A stretch of 64,000 nt of DNA from Bradyrhizobium barranii subsp. barranii (GCF_017565645.3 NZ_CP086136.1:7609501-7673500), one strand, 5' to 3'; counted from the first letter of the stretch, positions 1-10,331 are shown. Notes: generated by a model from the letters alone, not told the origin. A program made the numbers and translations.

Positions 1-1134
1 CTTGGACTCCAGCACCAGCACCGACTGCACCGACTGGTGGTCGCATTTGCGGTAGTGCTGCGGGCCCTTGGTCAGGTCGTATTGCAACTTCTCGAGGGCA
101 TCGATGACCTTGTCGGTGTCGGTGCCTCCGGCGACCTGTATGGCCGCCAGCAGCGATCCGACGCCGGAATAGCCATAGGCGCCGTAATCGGTCGGAATTG
201 CGCCGGCATTGGCGGCCTTGAACGCCGCGTTGAAAGCGGCCGCCGTCTTGCTCTGCGACTCCAGGCCCCAATAATAGTTGGCCCCGCCGACCACGCCCTC
301 AAACACGTCGGGGCCGACCGCGAGCCGCTGGTTGTGCAGGATGACGGGTACGACGATCTTCATCTGCTGCTTGACGCCGAAATCCACCGCCTGCTTGATC
401 GCGTTGGCCTGGTCCCGGCCGAAATTGGAGATGCAGAGCACGTCCGGCCGCATCGACATCAGGCGCGGCATGAAGGTGGAATAGTCGGCCGCGCCGAACG
501 GATGTAGGATCTCGCCAACGTTATCAGCGCCGATCGCCGCCTGCGCGCGCTTGAAGCCGCGCAGCATCTCATGGCCATACGCATAGTCGGCCACGAGATG
601 GGCGACCTTCATGCCCTTCTTCAGGGTCTGCCGCGCCACCGCAGCGGTCGTCATGTGCGGGTTCAGCGCTTCGTGGAAGGTGTATTTGCTGAAATCCTTG
701 GCCTCGTTGATCGTGTCGGACTGGCTGATCGAGACGTAGATCACGCCGCGGGCACGGGTGACCTCGTTGACGGCGAGCTGCACCGCGCTGGAAAGCGCGC
801 CCACCACGGCGTGGACCTTGTCCTTCTCGATCAGCTCCAGCGTCCGGGTCGCGGCCTCGCCGGCATTGAGCTTGTCGTCACGCACCAGGAGCTCGACCTT
901 GCGGCCACCGATGCCGCCCTTGTCGTTGACGAGCTTGACGGCGAGCTCGGCGCATTTGACCTGATCGCGCGCCTCAGCGGCGAACGGTCCGGTCAGCGGC
1001 GTCGGGAAGCCAATGCGAATCGTCTCGTCCGCGGCGCGGCCGAGCCGCGGCATGGCGAGCAGGGCGGCGCCGGCGGAGAGGCCAGCGAGCGCGGTGCGGC
1101 GGGATATTGTCGAGGTCGAACCGGATTTGGGCAT
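1..1134 (-). CDS. Branched-chain-amino-acid-type ABC transporter substrate-binding protein (3' end outside window)
   Basis: Periplasmic ligand-binding protein of the Leu/Ile/Val- or urea-type ABC uptake family (Peripla_BP_6 fold); 378 codons are visible and the frame stays open to base 1, so the C-terminus is missing. The ATG at 1132-1134 follows GGAGG at a good distance. Residues 1-35 form a twin-arginine-like signal (SRRTAL, then a hydrophobic stretch ending GRAA). The mature part starts IRIGFPTPLTGPF, the usual beginning of this family. It lies 22 bp downstream of the molybdoenzyme large subunit on the same strand, so it is probably the last or near-last gene of that operon and may capture the enzyme's substrate. 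The ligand cannot be deduced from sequence. Confidence 0.88.
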   Translation of the reverse strand, partial: MPKSGSTSTISRRTALAGLSAGAALLAMPRLGRAADETIRIGFPTPLTGPFAAEARDQVKCAELAVKLVNDKGGIGGRKVELLVRDDKLNAGEAATRTLELIEKDKVHAVVGALSSAVQLAVNEVTRARGVIYVSISQSDTINEAKDFSKYTFHEALNPHMTTAAVARQTLKKGMKVAHLVADYAYGHEMLRGFKRAQAAIGADNVGEILHPFGAADYSTFMPRLMSMRPDVLCISNFGRDQANAIKQAVDFGVKQQMKIVVPVILHNQRLAVGPDVFEGVVGGANYYWGLESQSKTAAAFNAAFKAANAGAIPTDYGAYGYSGVGSLLAAIQVAGGTDTDKVIDALEKLQYDLTKGPQHYRKCDHQSVQSVLVLESK

Positions 1135-1156
1135 GATTTCCTCCAACTGTCTTTTT

Positions 1157-3531
1157 TTAGAAACGTTTCAGGGCTTTCAGGACTTTTATGGGCGTGATCG
1201 GAATCGAATTGATCGAGGCGTCGAACGGCGCGAGCGCGTCGTTGACGGCGTTCAGAACGCAGGCGGATGCCGCCGCCGTGCCGGCCTCGCCAACTCCCTT
1301 GGCCCCGAGCAGGGTGTCGGCGGTCGGCGTCTCGACGTGGCCGATGACGATGTCGGGCATCTCCATCGGCATCGGAACGAGGTAGTCGGCGAGCGAGCCG
1401 TTCATGAGCTGACCAGTCTCGCTGTAGCGGCATTCCTCGAACAGCGCCGCACCCAGCCCCTGCACGATGCCGCCGCGAAGCTGCTCGTCCACCAGCATCG
1501 GATTGATGACGCGGCCGCAATCCTCGACGATGAAGTGCTTCAGCACTTTGACGAAGCCGGTCTCGACATCGACCTCCAGCGAACAGCCCTGGATGCCGTT
1601 GGTGAAGGCGAACGGATAGCCCTGCGGAGCAAAGTGATGACTGACGGTGAGCTGCGCCTGTGTGCTGGGCGGCAAGGTGTCGGAGCGGAAATAGGCGATC
1701 CGCGCGATCTCGGAGATAGGCAACCGCTTGTTCCGGGTCACGGCGTCGACGACCTCGCCATCGATGATGTCGAGTGCCGAGGGCTGCTCCTGAAGAATGA
1801 GCGCGGCAATCTCCAGAATATTGCGCTTGAGCACGCGCGTGGCCTGCAGCGCGGTCTCGCCGCCGATGCCGGCGCCACGGCAGGCCCAGGTGGCGCCGCC
1901 ATGCGGCGTCACCTCGGTATCTCCTGTGATGACCTTGACGTGTTCCTGCGCAAGGCCGAGCTGATCGGCCACGTCTGGCTGATGATCGCCTCGGTGCCCT
2001 GCCCCTGCTCGGTGACCGAGATCAGGCAGCGGACCTCGCCCGACGGCGTCAGGCTGAGGATCGCGCCGTCCTGCGACGAGATGCGCGCGCCGCCGATGCC
2101 GTAGAAGGCCGGGCTGGGATTGGTGATCTCGACGAAGGCCGCAATGCCGATGCCGCGATAGACGCCGCGCTTGCGCAAGTCGGCCTGCTCGGCGCGCAAC
2201 CCCTCATAACCCATCATCTCGTGCAGGCGATTCAGGCAGGCCTGATGCGACAGCGCCTCGAAGCGATAGCCGGTCGGCGAGGTCTGCGGATAGGCATCGT
2301 CAGCGATAACGTTCTGCGCGCGGATGGCGAAGGGATTGAGGCCAACCTTGGCCGCCGCCATGTCGACCAGCCGCTCGGTGACGGCACAGGCGATGGGATG
2401 ACCGACGGCGCGATACTGGCTGGTCTGCACCTTGTTCTGGAAGATCACCTCCAGTGTGGCGCGATAGTCCTTGAAACGATAGGGCGCGCCGATCAGGCGG
2501 ATCACCTGGTTGCCCTCGACCACGCTGGTGCGCGGATAGGTCGAGAACGCCCCGATCGCGGTCAAGTCCAGCACGTCCATCGCCAGGATCTCGCCGTTGG
2601 CATCGAGCGCCATGCGGGCCCGGACGCGATGATCGCGGGCGTGGATGTCGGAGACGAAGGACTCGATGCGGTCGGCGACGTATTTGACGGGACGGCCGAG
2701 CAGGATCGACAGGCCGACCACCGCCATGTCCTCGTGATAGACATGCAGCTTCATCCCGAAGGAGCCGCCGATGTCGGTCGCGATGACGCGGACGCGGGCC
2801 TCGGGGATGCCGTAGTGGCGTGAATAGAGATCCTGGAACTGGTAGGGCGTCTGCGTCGCGTGATGCACGGTGAGTGCGCCGGCGGCGGGATCGTAGTCTG
2901 CAACGATGGCGCGCGGCTCCAGCGTCACCGCGGTGTGGCGGCCGAAGGAGAACTCTTCTTCCACCACGTGCGCGGCATGCGCAAAGGCGTCGTCAACGGC
3001 GCCATTGTCGAGCTGGGCCCGGAAACAGGTGTTATTGACACTGCCGGGATTGATCAGCGGGCCACCAGCCTCTCGTGCACTGTCGATATCGACGACGACA
3101 GGGAGGTCCTCGTAATCGATCTCGATCAGCTCCAGCGCATCTTCCGCAATCGCCCGGCTCTCGGCGACGACGGCCACCACAGCCTGCCCGGCCCAGACCA
3201 CGCGGTCGAGCGGCAATGGCAATTGCGGAGCCGACGTCATGCCCTTGAAGTGATCGAGCGTGCCGGTCCAGGGCGTGCAGATCTTTGCGAGGTCCTCGCC
3301 CGTGGCAACGAGATGCACGCCTTCGAGCGCGCCCGCCCGCTCGGTATTGATGGCGACGATCTTCGCGTGCGCATGCGGACTGCGCAGGAAGGCGGCATGG
3401 AGCATACGCGGCAAGCGAAGGTCGCTGACATAGCGTCCGCGGCCGGCGAGCAGGCGCTTGGCGTTCGGGCGCGGCACCGAGCGGCCGATATAGGAATTCG
3501 GGCGGTCGAGCGAGGTCAGCGGCGCGCTCAT
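1157..3531 (-). pseudogene. Xanthine/CO dehydrogenase-family molybdopterin-binding large subunit, frameshifted
   Basis: Large (Mo-cofactor) subunit of a three-subunit molybdenum hydroxylase of the CoxL/XdhB type. The frame from the ATG at 3531 encodes the N-terminal two thirds (SYIGR start, GGSFGMK and GQGTEAI cofactor motifs). It leaves frame after ISQT near 1970-1972; homology resumes one frame over as VADQLGLAQ and continues to the stop at 1157, including the catalytic-Glu motif KGVGEAG. Restoring one G (ACG-TGG to ACG-GTG-G) gives a continuous protein of about 791 aa, the normal family length. So this is either a sequencing error or a recent one-base deletion that removes the catalytic glutamate. 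The start overlaps the iron-sulfur subunit stop (ATGA). The active-site loop reads QYRAVGH where form II CoxL proteins have AYRGAGR, so the substrate is probably neither CO nor xanthine. Confidence 0.85.
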
Positions 3532-4052
3532 GTCGCGCCTCCATCTTCATTGCGCGCTTTGGCCACCGCGTCGATGGCGTCCACGATCGCCTCATAGCCG
3601 GTGCAGCGGCAGTAATTGCCCGACAGCGCGTCGCGGATTTCGTCGCGGCTCGGCCGCGCCACCTGCGAGAGCAGTTCATGGGCATTGACCAGCATGCCCG
3701 GCGTGCAGAAGCCGCATTGCAGCGCGTTGCGGCGATGGAATTCGGCCTGGAGATCGGCGATCACGCCGCTCTCGGTAAGACCTTCGATGGTATTGATCTT
3801 GGCACCATCGGCCTGCACTGCAAAGATCAGGCAGGAGTGCACAGCGCGGCCGTCGAGTTGCACCAGGCAGGCGCCGCAGGCCCCCATCTCGCAGCCCGCA
3901 TGCGTGCCGGTCAGTTCGAGCGCGTTGCGCAGGCAATCGACCAGCGTCTCGCGCGGCGCCACCTCGCAGGCGACCTTGCGGCCATTGACGACGAAGCGGA
4001 CCCGCACGGTCTCGTCGGGGTCGTCCAAAAGGGTTTCGTCAAAACCGCTCAT
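3528..4052 (-). CDS. [2Fe-2S]-binding small subunit of molybdenum hydroxylase (CoxS/XdhA-like)
   Basis: Electron-transfer subunit of the molybdenum hydroxylase, 174 aa, the usual size. Cys54, Cys59, Cys62 and Cys74 (GCEMGACGAC ... HSC) form the plant-ferredoxin-type [2Fe-2S] site. Cys113, Cys116, Cys148 and Cys150 (CGFCTPGM ... NYCRCTGY) form the second, helical-bundle [2Fe-2S] site that passes electrons from the Mo centre to FAD. All eight ligands are present. The gene overlaps its neighbours on both sides by ATGA, which indicates translational coupling in the order FAD subunit, Fe-S subunit, Mo subunit. It has no export signal, so the enzyme should be cytoplasmic. Confidence 0.95.
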   Translation of the reverse strand: MSGFDETLLDDPDETVRVRFVVNGRKVACEVAPRETLVDCLRNALELTGTHAGCEMGACGACLVQLDGRAVHSCLIFAVQADGAKINTIEGLTESGVIADLQAEFHRRNALQCGFCTPGMLVNAHELLSQVARPSRDEIRDALSGNYCRCTGYEAIVDAIDAVAKARNEDGGAT

Positions 4053-4909
4053 GCGACCTCACTCAGACGTCCGAGCAGGCGGCCGAGCAGCACGCGGGCG
4101 AGATGCAGCCGCATCGCCGGCGGCACCTCGTCGCTGTCCGGCGGGGCGAGATCGCCTTCGAGCGCAGCTTGTGCGGCGGCGATACGCTCAGGATCCAGGT
4201 TCGAGCCGATCAGGGTTGCCTCAGCGCCCTTCACCCGCGTCGGTGTATTGCCGACCGAGAAGAAGGAAACGCGGATGTCGTCGATGCGTTCGGCTGTGAA
4301 AGTCGCAAGCATGCCGCACCCGACCAGAGCATAGTCCCCGCGCCGGCGCGCCAGCTCGTCGAACGCAAAACGTTGATCGGCCTTGAACAGCGGAACGTAG
4401 ATCGCGGTGATCAACTCACCGGGCTGCAATGCGGTCTCGAACAACTCGACGAAGAAGTCGTCGGCTTTCACACGCCGGCTGCCGGAAGGGCCGGCGATCT
4501 CGATCTCGGCATCGAGCGCCAGGGTCATCGCCGGGAATTCGGAGGCAGGATCGGCGAGCGCGACGCTGCCGCCAATGGTGCCGCGGTTGCGGATCGCGGG
4601 ATGGGCAACGAAGGGGGCGGCCGCATGCAGCAGCGGCGCGAACTCGGCGATCAGCGGCTCACTCAGCATCTCACAATGGCGCGTCAGCGCGCCGATACGC
4701 AAGTAACCGCCTTCGCGCCTGACGCCGCGCAGCTCTTCGATGTGGGTGATGTCGATCAGCAACCGCGGCGCTTGTAGCCGCAGCGATAACGCCGGCACGA
4801 GGCTCTGGCCCCCGGCAATGAAGCGCGCGTCATCGCCGGCGCGGGCATGAGCATCCAGCGCCTGGTCGATCGTCGCAGCACGAAAATAGCTGAAAGCCCT
4901 CGCCTTCAC
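4049..4909 (-). CDS. FAD-binding medium subunit of molybdenum hydroxylase (CoxM-like)
   Basis: FAD-binding subunit, 286 aa. The two family flavin motifs are visible: AGGQSL near residues 32-37 and TIGGS near 111-115; a CO-dehydrogenase-flavoprotein C-terminal region follows. The GTG at 4909 is taken as the start because GAGGAAACG lies just upstream and residue 2 onward (KARAFSYF) matches the usual N-terminus; an ATG 96 bp further upstream (5005) adds residues foreign to the family. It is the first gene of the operon and diverges from the TetR gene at 5080. The intergenic region holds two palindromic operator candidates, so repression by that TetR protein is likely. Confidence 0.9.
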   Translation of the reverse strand: MKARAFSYFRAATIDQALDAHARAGDDARFIAGGQSLVPALSLRLQAPRLLIDITHIEELRGVRREGGYLRIGALTRHCEMLSEPLIAEFAPLLHAAAPFVAHPAIRNRGTIGGSVALADPASEFPAMTLALDAEIEIAGPSGSRRVKADDFFVELFETALQPGELITAIYVPLFKADQRFAFDELARRRGDYALVGCGMLATFTAERIDDIRVSFFSVGNTPTRVKGAEATLIGSNLDPERIAAAQAALEGDLAPPDSDEVPPAMRLHLARVLLGRLLGRLSEVA

Positions 4910-4958
4910 CGCCGTTTCCTCGAGATCCGTCGGCTCATCAGCCGGGATACCAGATTTG

Positions 4959-5026
4959 TAACCATCTGGTCTCAAAATCCTGACATGCCGCCGGGAGGCG
5001 GTCAACAGAAAATGACCATTTGGTCA
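4959..5026. promoter_or_regulatory. Two TetR-type operator candidates in the hydroxylase/TetR divergent promoter
   Basis: The perfect inverted repeat TGACCA-TT-TGGTCA lies at 5013-5026. A weaker copy built on the same core, ACCA-TC-TGGT, lies at 4961-4970. Both are flanked by A/T-rich bases ending in TCACAAA or TCTCAAA. They sit between the divergent starts at 4909 and 5080, where a TetR repressor controlling both genes would be expected to bind. Assignment to this TetR protein is inference. Confidence 0.6.
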
Positions 5027-5079
5027 CAAATGCACCTTTAGGCTAAGAAGGCAGCCGGAGATTGCGATTCAGCGACGAA

Positions 5080-5787
5080 ATGGCCCGAAAAGCGCAGAAG
5101 CCAGCGAAACGACCGGTCCGGAAGCGGACGGACACAGGCAGCAAGTCCGCGCCAAAGCGCCGCAACATGCGTGCGGCCGACCGCGAGCGTGCGATCGTGG
5201 ACGAGGCGATCCGCTTCTTCGCCGAGCATGGCTTCGAGGGCCAGACCCGCGAACTCGCCAAACGCATGGGCATCACGCACTCGGCGATCTATCGCCACTT
5301 CCCGAGCAAGGAGGCGCTGATCGAGCGGGTCTACCAGGAGGTCTATCTCAGCCGCTGGTCGCCCGACTGGGGGCCGATGATCCGCGACCGCTCGCTGTCG
5401 CTGGAGGCGCGGCTGACGCGCTTCTACCTCGATTATGTCGAGCGCGTGTTCGAGTACAATTGGGTGCGGATCTTCGTCTTCTCCGGCATGAAGTCGTTCG
5501 GCATCACCGGCCGTTATCTTGACATTGTCCGCCGCGAGATCATCGAGCCCGCGGCGGCCGAGCTGCGCCACGATCTGAAGCTGCCCGACGCGAAGTCCCA
5601 TCCGCTCAGCGAACGCGAGACCGAGCTGTTCTGGGGCCTGCACGGCCGCATCTTCTATCTCGCCATCCGCAAGTTCATCTACGAGACGCCGATCCCGCCC
5701 GATCTCAACGCGATCGTCCGCGACGCCGTCCAGACCTTCATGGACGGCGCGAAGATGACGATGCCGAAGCTTTTGGCGCGCGACTGA
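5080..5787 (+). CDS. TetR/AcrR-family transcriptional regulator
   Basis: One-component repressor of about 235 aa. After a basic, Lys/Arg-rich N-terminal tail, a TetR helix-turn-helix covers roughly residues 35-80 (AIRFFAEHGFEGQT..ELAKRMGITHSAIYRHFPSKEALI); the rest is an all-helical ligand-binding domain. The ATG at 5080 is preferred. A TTG at 5062 is in frame, but its GGAG is only one base away. It is transcribed divergently from the molybdenum-hydroxylase operon and shares two operator-like palindromes with it, so it probably represses that operon until the hydroxylase substrate or a related compound binds. It ends 7 bp before the convergent hutU stop. Confidence 0.85.
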   Translation: MARKAQKPAKRPVRKRTDTGSKSAPKRRNMRAADRERAIVDEAIRFFAEHGFEGQTRELAKRMGITHSAIYRHFPSKEALIERVYQEVYLSRWSPDWGPMIRDRSLSLEARLTRFYLDYVERVFEYNWVRIFVFSGMKSFGITGRYLDIVRREIIEPAAAELRHDLKLPDAKSHPLSERETELFWGLHGRIFYLAIRKFIYETPIPPDLNAIVRDAVQTFMDGAKMTMPKLLARD

Positions 5788-5794
5788 AGCGTAA

Positions 5795-7465
5795 CTACTT
5801 CGCCAGGCTCGGCAGATCGAGCGCCTTGTCGCGGGCACAATCGATCGCAGTCTCATAGCCCGCATCGGCGTGGCGCATGACGCCGCTGGCGGGATCATTC
5901 CATAGCACACGTTCAATGCGCTTCGCGGCTTCCGGCGTGCCGTCGGCGACGATCACCATGCCTGCGTGCTGGGAATAGCCGATGCCGACGCCGCCGCCGT
6001 GATGCAGCGAGACCCAGGTCGCGCCGCTGGCGCAGTTGAGCAGCGCGTTGAGCAGCGGCCAGTCGGACACAGCATCCGATCCGTCCATCATCGCCTCGGT
6101 CTCGCGGTTGGGGCTCGCCACCGAGCCGCTGTCGAGATGATCGCGGCCGATCACGATCGGCGCCTTCAATTCGCCGCGTGCCACCATCTCGTTGAAGGCT
6201 AGGCCCAGGCGATCTCGATCGCCGAGGCCGACCCAGCAGATCCGCGCCGGCAAGCCCTGGAACTTGATGCGCTCCTTGGCCATGTCGAGCCAGTTGTGCA
6301 GATGCTTGTCGTCAGGCATCAGCTCCTTGACCTTGGCGTCGGTCTTGAAGATGTCCTCGGGATCGCCCGACAGCGCAGCCCAGCGGAACGGCCCGACGCC
6401 GCGGCAGAACAAGGGACGGATATAGGCGGGAACGAAGCCCGGAAAATCGAACGCGTTCTTCAGGCCCATGTCCTGCGCCATCTGGCGAATGTTGTTGCCG
6501 TAGTCGAGCGTCGGAATGCCCTGCGCATGGAAATCCAGCATGGCCTGGACGTGCTCGACCATCGACGTCTTTGAAGCGCGCTCCACCGCCTTCGGATCCG
6601 AGGCGCGCTTGGTTTCCCAATCGGCGAGCGTCCAGCCCTTTGGCAAGTAGCCGTTGATCGGATCATGCGCGCTGGTCTGGTCGGTGACGATGTCGGGCTT
6701 GACGCCGCGGCGTACCAGCTCCGGAAAGATCTCCGCGGCGTTGCCAAGCAGGCCAACCGAGACCGCCTTCTTCGTCTTCGCGGCCTCTTCCATGATCGCC
6801 AGCGCCTCGTCGAGCGTCTCGGCCTGCCGATCGAGATAGCCGGTTCGCAGTCGCATCTCGATGCGGCTCGGCTGGCATTCGACCGCGAGCATCGAGGCGC
6901 CCGCCATGGTCGCCGCCAGCGGTTGCGCGCCGCCCATGCCGCCGAGACCGGCGGTGAGAATCCATCTTCCCGCGAGGCTGCCGCCATAGTGGCGCCGGCC
7001 GACCTCGACGAAGGTCTCGTAGGTGCCCTGCACGATGCCCTGGCTGCCGATATAGATCCAGGAGCCCGCCGTCATCTGGCCGTACATCATCAGGCCCTTG
7101 CGATCGAGCTCGTTGAAATGATCGAGCGTCGCCCAATGCGGCACAATGTTGGAGTTCGCGATCAGGACGCGCGGGGCATCGGCATGGGTGCGGAAGACAC
7201 CGACCGGCTTGCCGGACTGGACCAGGAGCGTCTCGTCGGCTTCGAGCTTGCGCAAGGCCGCCGTGATGCGGTCAAAGCTCTCCCAGTCGCGCGCGGCGCG
7301 GCCAATGCCGCCATAGACGACGAGCTCGCTCGGACGCTCCGCGACATCAGGATCGAGATTGTTCATCAGCATGCGCAGGGGCGCTTCCGTCAGCCAGCTC
7401 TTGGCGCTGATGTCGCTGCCGCGGGGGGCGCGGATGGTGCGGTCATTGTCCAGTCGGCGGTTCAT
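5795..7465 (-). CDS. hutU: Urocanate hydratase
   Basis: Second enzyme of histidine degradation: converts urocanate to 4-imidazolone-5-propionate using tightly bound NAD+; cytoplasmic. The 556-aa length is normal. Urocanase features are clear, including the N-terminal [30 protein letters not shown], the [11 protein letters not shown] region and the GRDHLD..S..SPNRET stretch. The ATG at 7465 (MNRRLDNDR) follows an AGAGGTGCT ribosome-binding site; a longer frame to 7540 would run into hutH. It begins 13 bp after the hutH stop and is the last gene of hutI-hutH-hutU. Confidence 0.97.
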   Translation of the reverse strand: MNRRLDNDRTIRAPRGSDISAKSWLTEAPLRMLMNNLDPDVAERPSELVVYGGIGRAARDWESFDRITAALRKLEADETLLVQSGKPVGVFRTHADAPRVLIANSNIVPHWATLDHFNELDRKGLMMYGQMTAGSWIYIGSQGIVQGTYETFVEVGRRHYGGSLAGRWILTAGLGGMGGAQPLAATMAGASMLAVECQPSRIEMRLRTGYLDRQAETLDEALAIMEEAAKTKKAVSVGLLGNAAEIFPELVRRGVKPDIVTDQTSAHDPINGYLPKGWTLADWETKRASDPKAVERASKTSMVEHVQAMLDFHAQGIPTLDYGNNIRQMAQDMGLKNAFDFPGFVPAYIRPLFCRGVGPFRWAALSGDPEDIFKTDAKVKELMPDDKHLHNWLDMAKERIKFQGLPARICWVGLGDRDRLGLAFNEMVARGELKAPIVIGRDHLDSGSVASPNRETEAMMDGSDAVSDWPLLNALLNCASGATWVSLHHGGGVGIGYSQHAGMVIVADGTPEAAKRIERVLWNDPASGVMRHADAGYETAIDCARDKALDLPSLAK

Positions 7466-7478
7466 GCGGAGCACCTCT

Positions 7479-9038
7479 TTAGTCAAGTCTCGGGAACGGA
7501 TCGGTTGGAAGCGCCGCGATCGCCACGGCCGGTAGCGCATCGGCTTCGATCAGCGCAGCCGCCTTGGCGAGATCGCCGGCCATGTAGCGGTCGGCGGCGA
7601 GCGTGGGCACATGCTCGCGAAGCGCAGCGATGACGGCAACGAGTGGGGCGCTGGTCGCATGCGGCGCGCGCAGCGTGATGCCTTGTGCGGCGACCAGAAG
7701 CTCGATGCCGAGGATGGCGGCGAGATTGTCGGCCATGTCCGAGAGGCGACGCGCGGCGTGCGCGGCCATCGAAACATGGTCTTCCTGGTTGGCGCTGGTC
7801 GGGGTCGAGTCGATCGAGCAGGCAGCCGCACGCTGCTTGTTCTCGGCGTACAGTGCGGCAGCCGTGACCTCGGCGATCATGAAGCCGGAATTGATGCCGG
7901 GGTCGGGCGTCAGAAACGGCGGCAGACCGAAATTGAGCGCGGGATCGACCAGCGTCGCGATGCGCCGCTCGCTGATCGCACCGATTTCCGACAACGCCAG
8001 CGCGATCGTATCGGCGGCAAAGGCGACCGGCTCGGCGTGGAAATTGCCGCCGGAGACGATCTCGCCGGTCTCGACCAGAACGAGCGGATTGTCGGTGACG
8101 GCGTTGGCTTCGACGATCAGCGTGCGCGCGGCCTGCGTGATCAGGTCGAGCACGGCGCCCGCGACCTGCGGCTGGCAACGCAGGCAATAGGGATCCTGCA
8201 CGCGCTCGTCACCTTCGAGATGCGACAACCTGATATCGCTGCCGTCAAGCAACGCGGTCAGCGTCGAGGCCGCCGCGATCTGCCCGGCATGGCCGCGCAA
8301 CGCCTGAATCTCGGGGCGGAACGGCGCCGTCGAGGCCATTGCCGCATCGACCGACAGCGCGCCGGTGACGAGCGCGGCGCGAGCCAGGCGAAACGCGCGC
8401 AGCACGCCGGAGATAGCGTAGGCGGTCGAGAACTGCGTGCCGTTGATCAGCGCGAGCCCCTCCTTGGGGCCCAGCGTCAGCGGCGCGAGACCGGCGACGG
8501 CGAGTGCCTCACGGCCGGAGACAGTCTTGCCATCAACGATCGCCTGCCCCTCGCCGATCATCACCGCCGTCATGTGCGCGAGCGGCGCAAGATCGCCGGA
8601 GGCGCCGACCGAGCCCTGCTGCGGCACCAGCGGATAGACGTCCTGCGCCAGCATGGCCTGCAACTGCTCGATCACCTCGCGGCGGACGCCGGAGGCACCA
8701 CGCCCAAGCGAAACGATCTTCAGCGCCATCATCAGCCGGACGATCGGCTCCGGCGTGGCCGGGCCGACGCCGCAGCAATGCGAGACGATGAGATTGCGCT
8801 GGAGCAGCGCGGTCTGGTCGGGGGGAATGCGCTTCGAGGCCAGTTTTCCAAAACCGGTATTGATGCCGTAGACCGGCGCGGCGGCGTGGGCTGCCTTTGC
8901 GACGATCTCCGCGGCCGCCTCGACGCGCGGCCAGAATGACAGATCGAGTACAACAGGAGCGCCAGTGAGCACGCGCGCGAGATCGTCGAGGCTGACCGTT
9001 CCCGGCTTGACGACCATCGCCGCGCCCTGTTCCGTCAC
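7479..9038 (-). CDS. hutH: Histidine ammonia-lyase
   Basis: First enzyme of histidine degradation: eliminates ammonia from L-histidine to give urocanate. The electrophilic MIO cofactor forms autocatalytically from the Ala-Ser-Gly triad seen here as [13 protein letters not shown] (residues 146-148 from the chosen start). The protein is about 519 aa, close to the normal size. The GTG at 9038 is preferred because it overlaps the hutI stop (GTGA) and has GGAGGGG at proper spacing; an ATG at 9017 is the alternative. The overlap implies translational coupling with hutI. The gene is under the same palindromic operator as hutI. Confidence 0.96.
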   Translation of the reverse strand: MTEQGAAMVVKPGTVSLDDLARVLTGAPVVLDLSFWPRVEAAAEIVAKAAHAAAPVYGINTGFGKLASKRIPPDQTALLQRNLIVSHCCGVGPATPEPIVRLMMALKIVSLGRGASGVRREVIEQLQAMLAQDVYPLVPQQGSVGASGDLAPLAHMTAVMIGEGQAIVDGKTVSGREALAVAGLAPLTLGPKEGLALINGTQFSTAYAISGVLRAFRLARAALVTGALSVDAAMASTAPFRPEIQALRGHAGQIAAASTLTALLDGSDIRLSHLEGDERVQDPYCLRCQPQVAGAVLDLITQAARTLIVEANAVTDNPLVLVETGEIVSGGNFHAEPVAFAADTIALALSEIGAISERRIATLVDPALNFGLPPFLTPDPGINSGFMIAEVTAAALYAENKQRAAACSIDSTPTSANQEDHVSMAAHAARRLSDMADNLAAILGIELLVAAQGITLRAPHATSAPLVAVIAALREHVPTLAADRYMAGDLAKAAALIEADALPAVAIAALPTDPFPRLD

Positions 9039-10249
9039 TGTCCCCTCCACACCCGGCGATGCAGCGGATTGAAGCCGATGCGGTAGACGAGCTCGGCGGG
9101 CCGCTCGATGTCCCAGATCGCGAGATCGCACCACTTCCCTGCTTCCAGCGTGCCGGTCTCATTGAGCACGCCGAGCGCACGCGCGCCTTCGCGGGTAACA
9201 CCAGCGAGGCATTCAGCCACCGTCATCCGGAACAGCGTCGCGCCCATGTTCATCGTAAGCAGGAGCGATGTCAGCGGCGAGCTGCCGGGATTGCAGTCGG
9301 TCGCGAGCGCCATGTGGACGCCGTGCTTGCGGAACGCCTCGATCGGCGGCTTTTGCGTCTCGCGGATGAAATAGAAGGCGCCGGGCAGCAGCACGGCGAC
9401 AGTCCCGGCCTTCGCCATCGCGGTAGCGCCGGCCTCGTCAGTATGCTCGAGGTGATCGGCGGAGAGCGCCGAGAATTTTGCGGCGAGCGCAGCGCCGCCG
9501 AGGTTCGACAGCTGGTCCGCATGGAGCTTGACCGGCAGCCCAAGCCCCCTCGCCGTCTCGAACACCCGCGCGGTCTGCTCGGCCGAGAACGCGATACCTT
9601 CCATGAAGGCATCGAGGGCATCGGCAAGACCGGCCTTTGCGACGGCCGGCAACATCTCATGACACACGAGATCGATGTAACGATCCTTGTCACCGCCGGC
9701 TTCCACTGGCAGCGCATGCGCCCCGAGAAAGGAGGTGCGGATCGCAACCGGCCGTTGACGGCCGAGGATGCGCGCCGCTGAGAGCTGCCGCATCTCGGTC
9801 TCGGTATCGAGGCCGTAACCGGACTTGATCTCGATGGTGGTGACGCCCTCGCCGATCAGCGCATCGAGCCGCGGCAGCGCGCTGGCAACGAGCTCGGCCT
9901 CGCTCGCCTCGCGTGTCGCGGCGACTGTCGAGACAATGCCGCCACCGGCGCGCGCGATTTCCTCGTAGCTTGCGCCCTTCAGGCGCAGCTCGAATTCGTG
10001 CGCGCGATTGCCGCCATAGACGAGATGGGTATGGCAATCGACGAGGCCGGGCGTGATCCAACGCCCCTCGCAATCGATCCGCTTGATCGCATCCGCATCA
10101 CCAGGAAAATCCGCCGCCGCGCCCGCATAGACGATATGGCCGCCTCGCATGGCGATCACGCCATGCTCGATCTCGCCGAGATCGGGACGGTCGGCCCGCA
10201 TCGTGGCGAGCCGGGCGTTGTGCCAGATCCGGTCGAAGTGCTCTGCCAT
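9035..10249 (-). CDS. hutI: Imidazolonepropionase
   Basis: Third enzyme of histidine degradation: a cytoplasmic metal-dependent amidohydrolase that opens 4-imidazolone-5-propionate to N-formimino-L-glutamate. It is 404 aa, the standard length. The metal site [12 protein letters not shown] is at residues 71-82 (His73, His75). The family signatures EIKSGYGL and [11 protein letters not shown] are also present. It is the first gene of the minus-strand hut operon, divergent from hutF, with the HutC operator candidate 29 bp upstream of its start. Confidence 0.97.
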   Translation of the reverse strand: MAEHFDRIWHNARLATMRADRPDLGEIEHGVIAMRGGHIVYAGAAADFPGDADAIKRIDCEGRWITPGLVDCHTHLVYGGNRAHEFELRLKGASYEEIARAGGGIVSTVAATREASEAELVASALPRLDALIGEGVTTIEIKSGYGLDTETEMRQLSAARILGRQRPVAIRTSFLGAHALPVEAGGDKDRYIDLVCHEMLPAVAKAGLADALDAFMEGIAFSAEQTARVFETARGLGLPVKLHADQLSNLGGAALAAKFSALSADHLEHTDEAGATAMAKAGTVAVLLPGAFYFIRETQKPPIEAFRKHGVHMALATDCNPGSSPLTSLLLTMNMGATLFRMTVAECLAGVTREGARALGVLNETGTLEAGKWCDLAIWDIERPAELVYRIGFNPLHRRVWRGQ

Positions 10250-10277
10250 GCCATGGTCCCTTCGTGGGATGCTTGAC

Positions 10278-10297
10278 TTATATGTCTAGACATATAA
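10278..10297. promoter_or_regulatory. Perfect 20-bp palindrome between hutI and hutF, candidate HutC operator
   Basis: The sequence TTATATGTCTAGACATATAA is a perfect 20-bp inverted repeat in the 82-bp divergent hutI/hutF promoter. HutC is a GntR/HutC-family repressor encoded three genes away, and proteins of this family bind short palindromes of this kind. One operator could control both hut operons. The site is seen directly; its assignment to HutC is inference. Confidence 0.8.
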
Positions 10298-10331
10298 TCG
10301 TGGGGCGGTTCTGTCCAGCCGGCGTGTAATC

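Noticed and set aside
4910..5005. Upstream extension of the FAD-subunit gene to the ATG at 5005
   Set aside because: The extra 32 residues are unlike the family and would run through an operator; the GTG at 4909 has a better ribosome-binding site.
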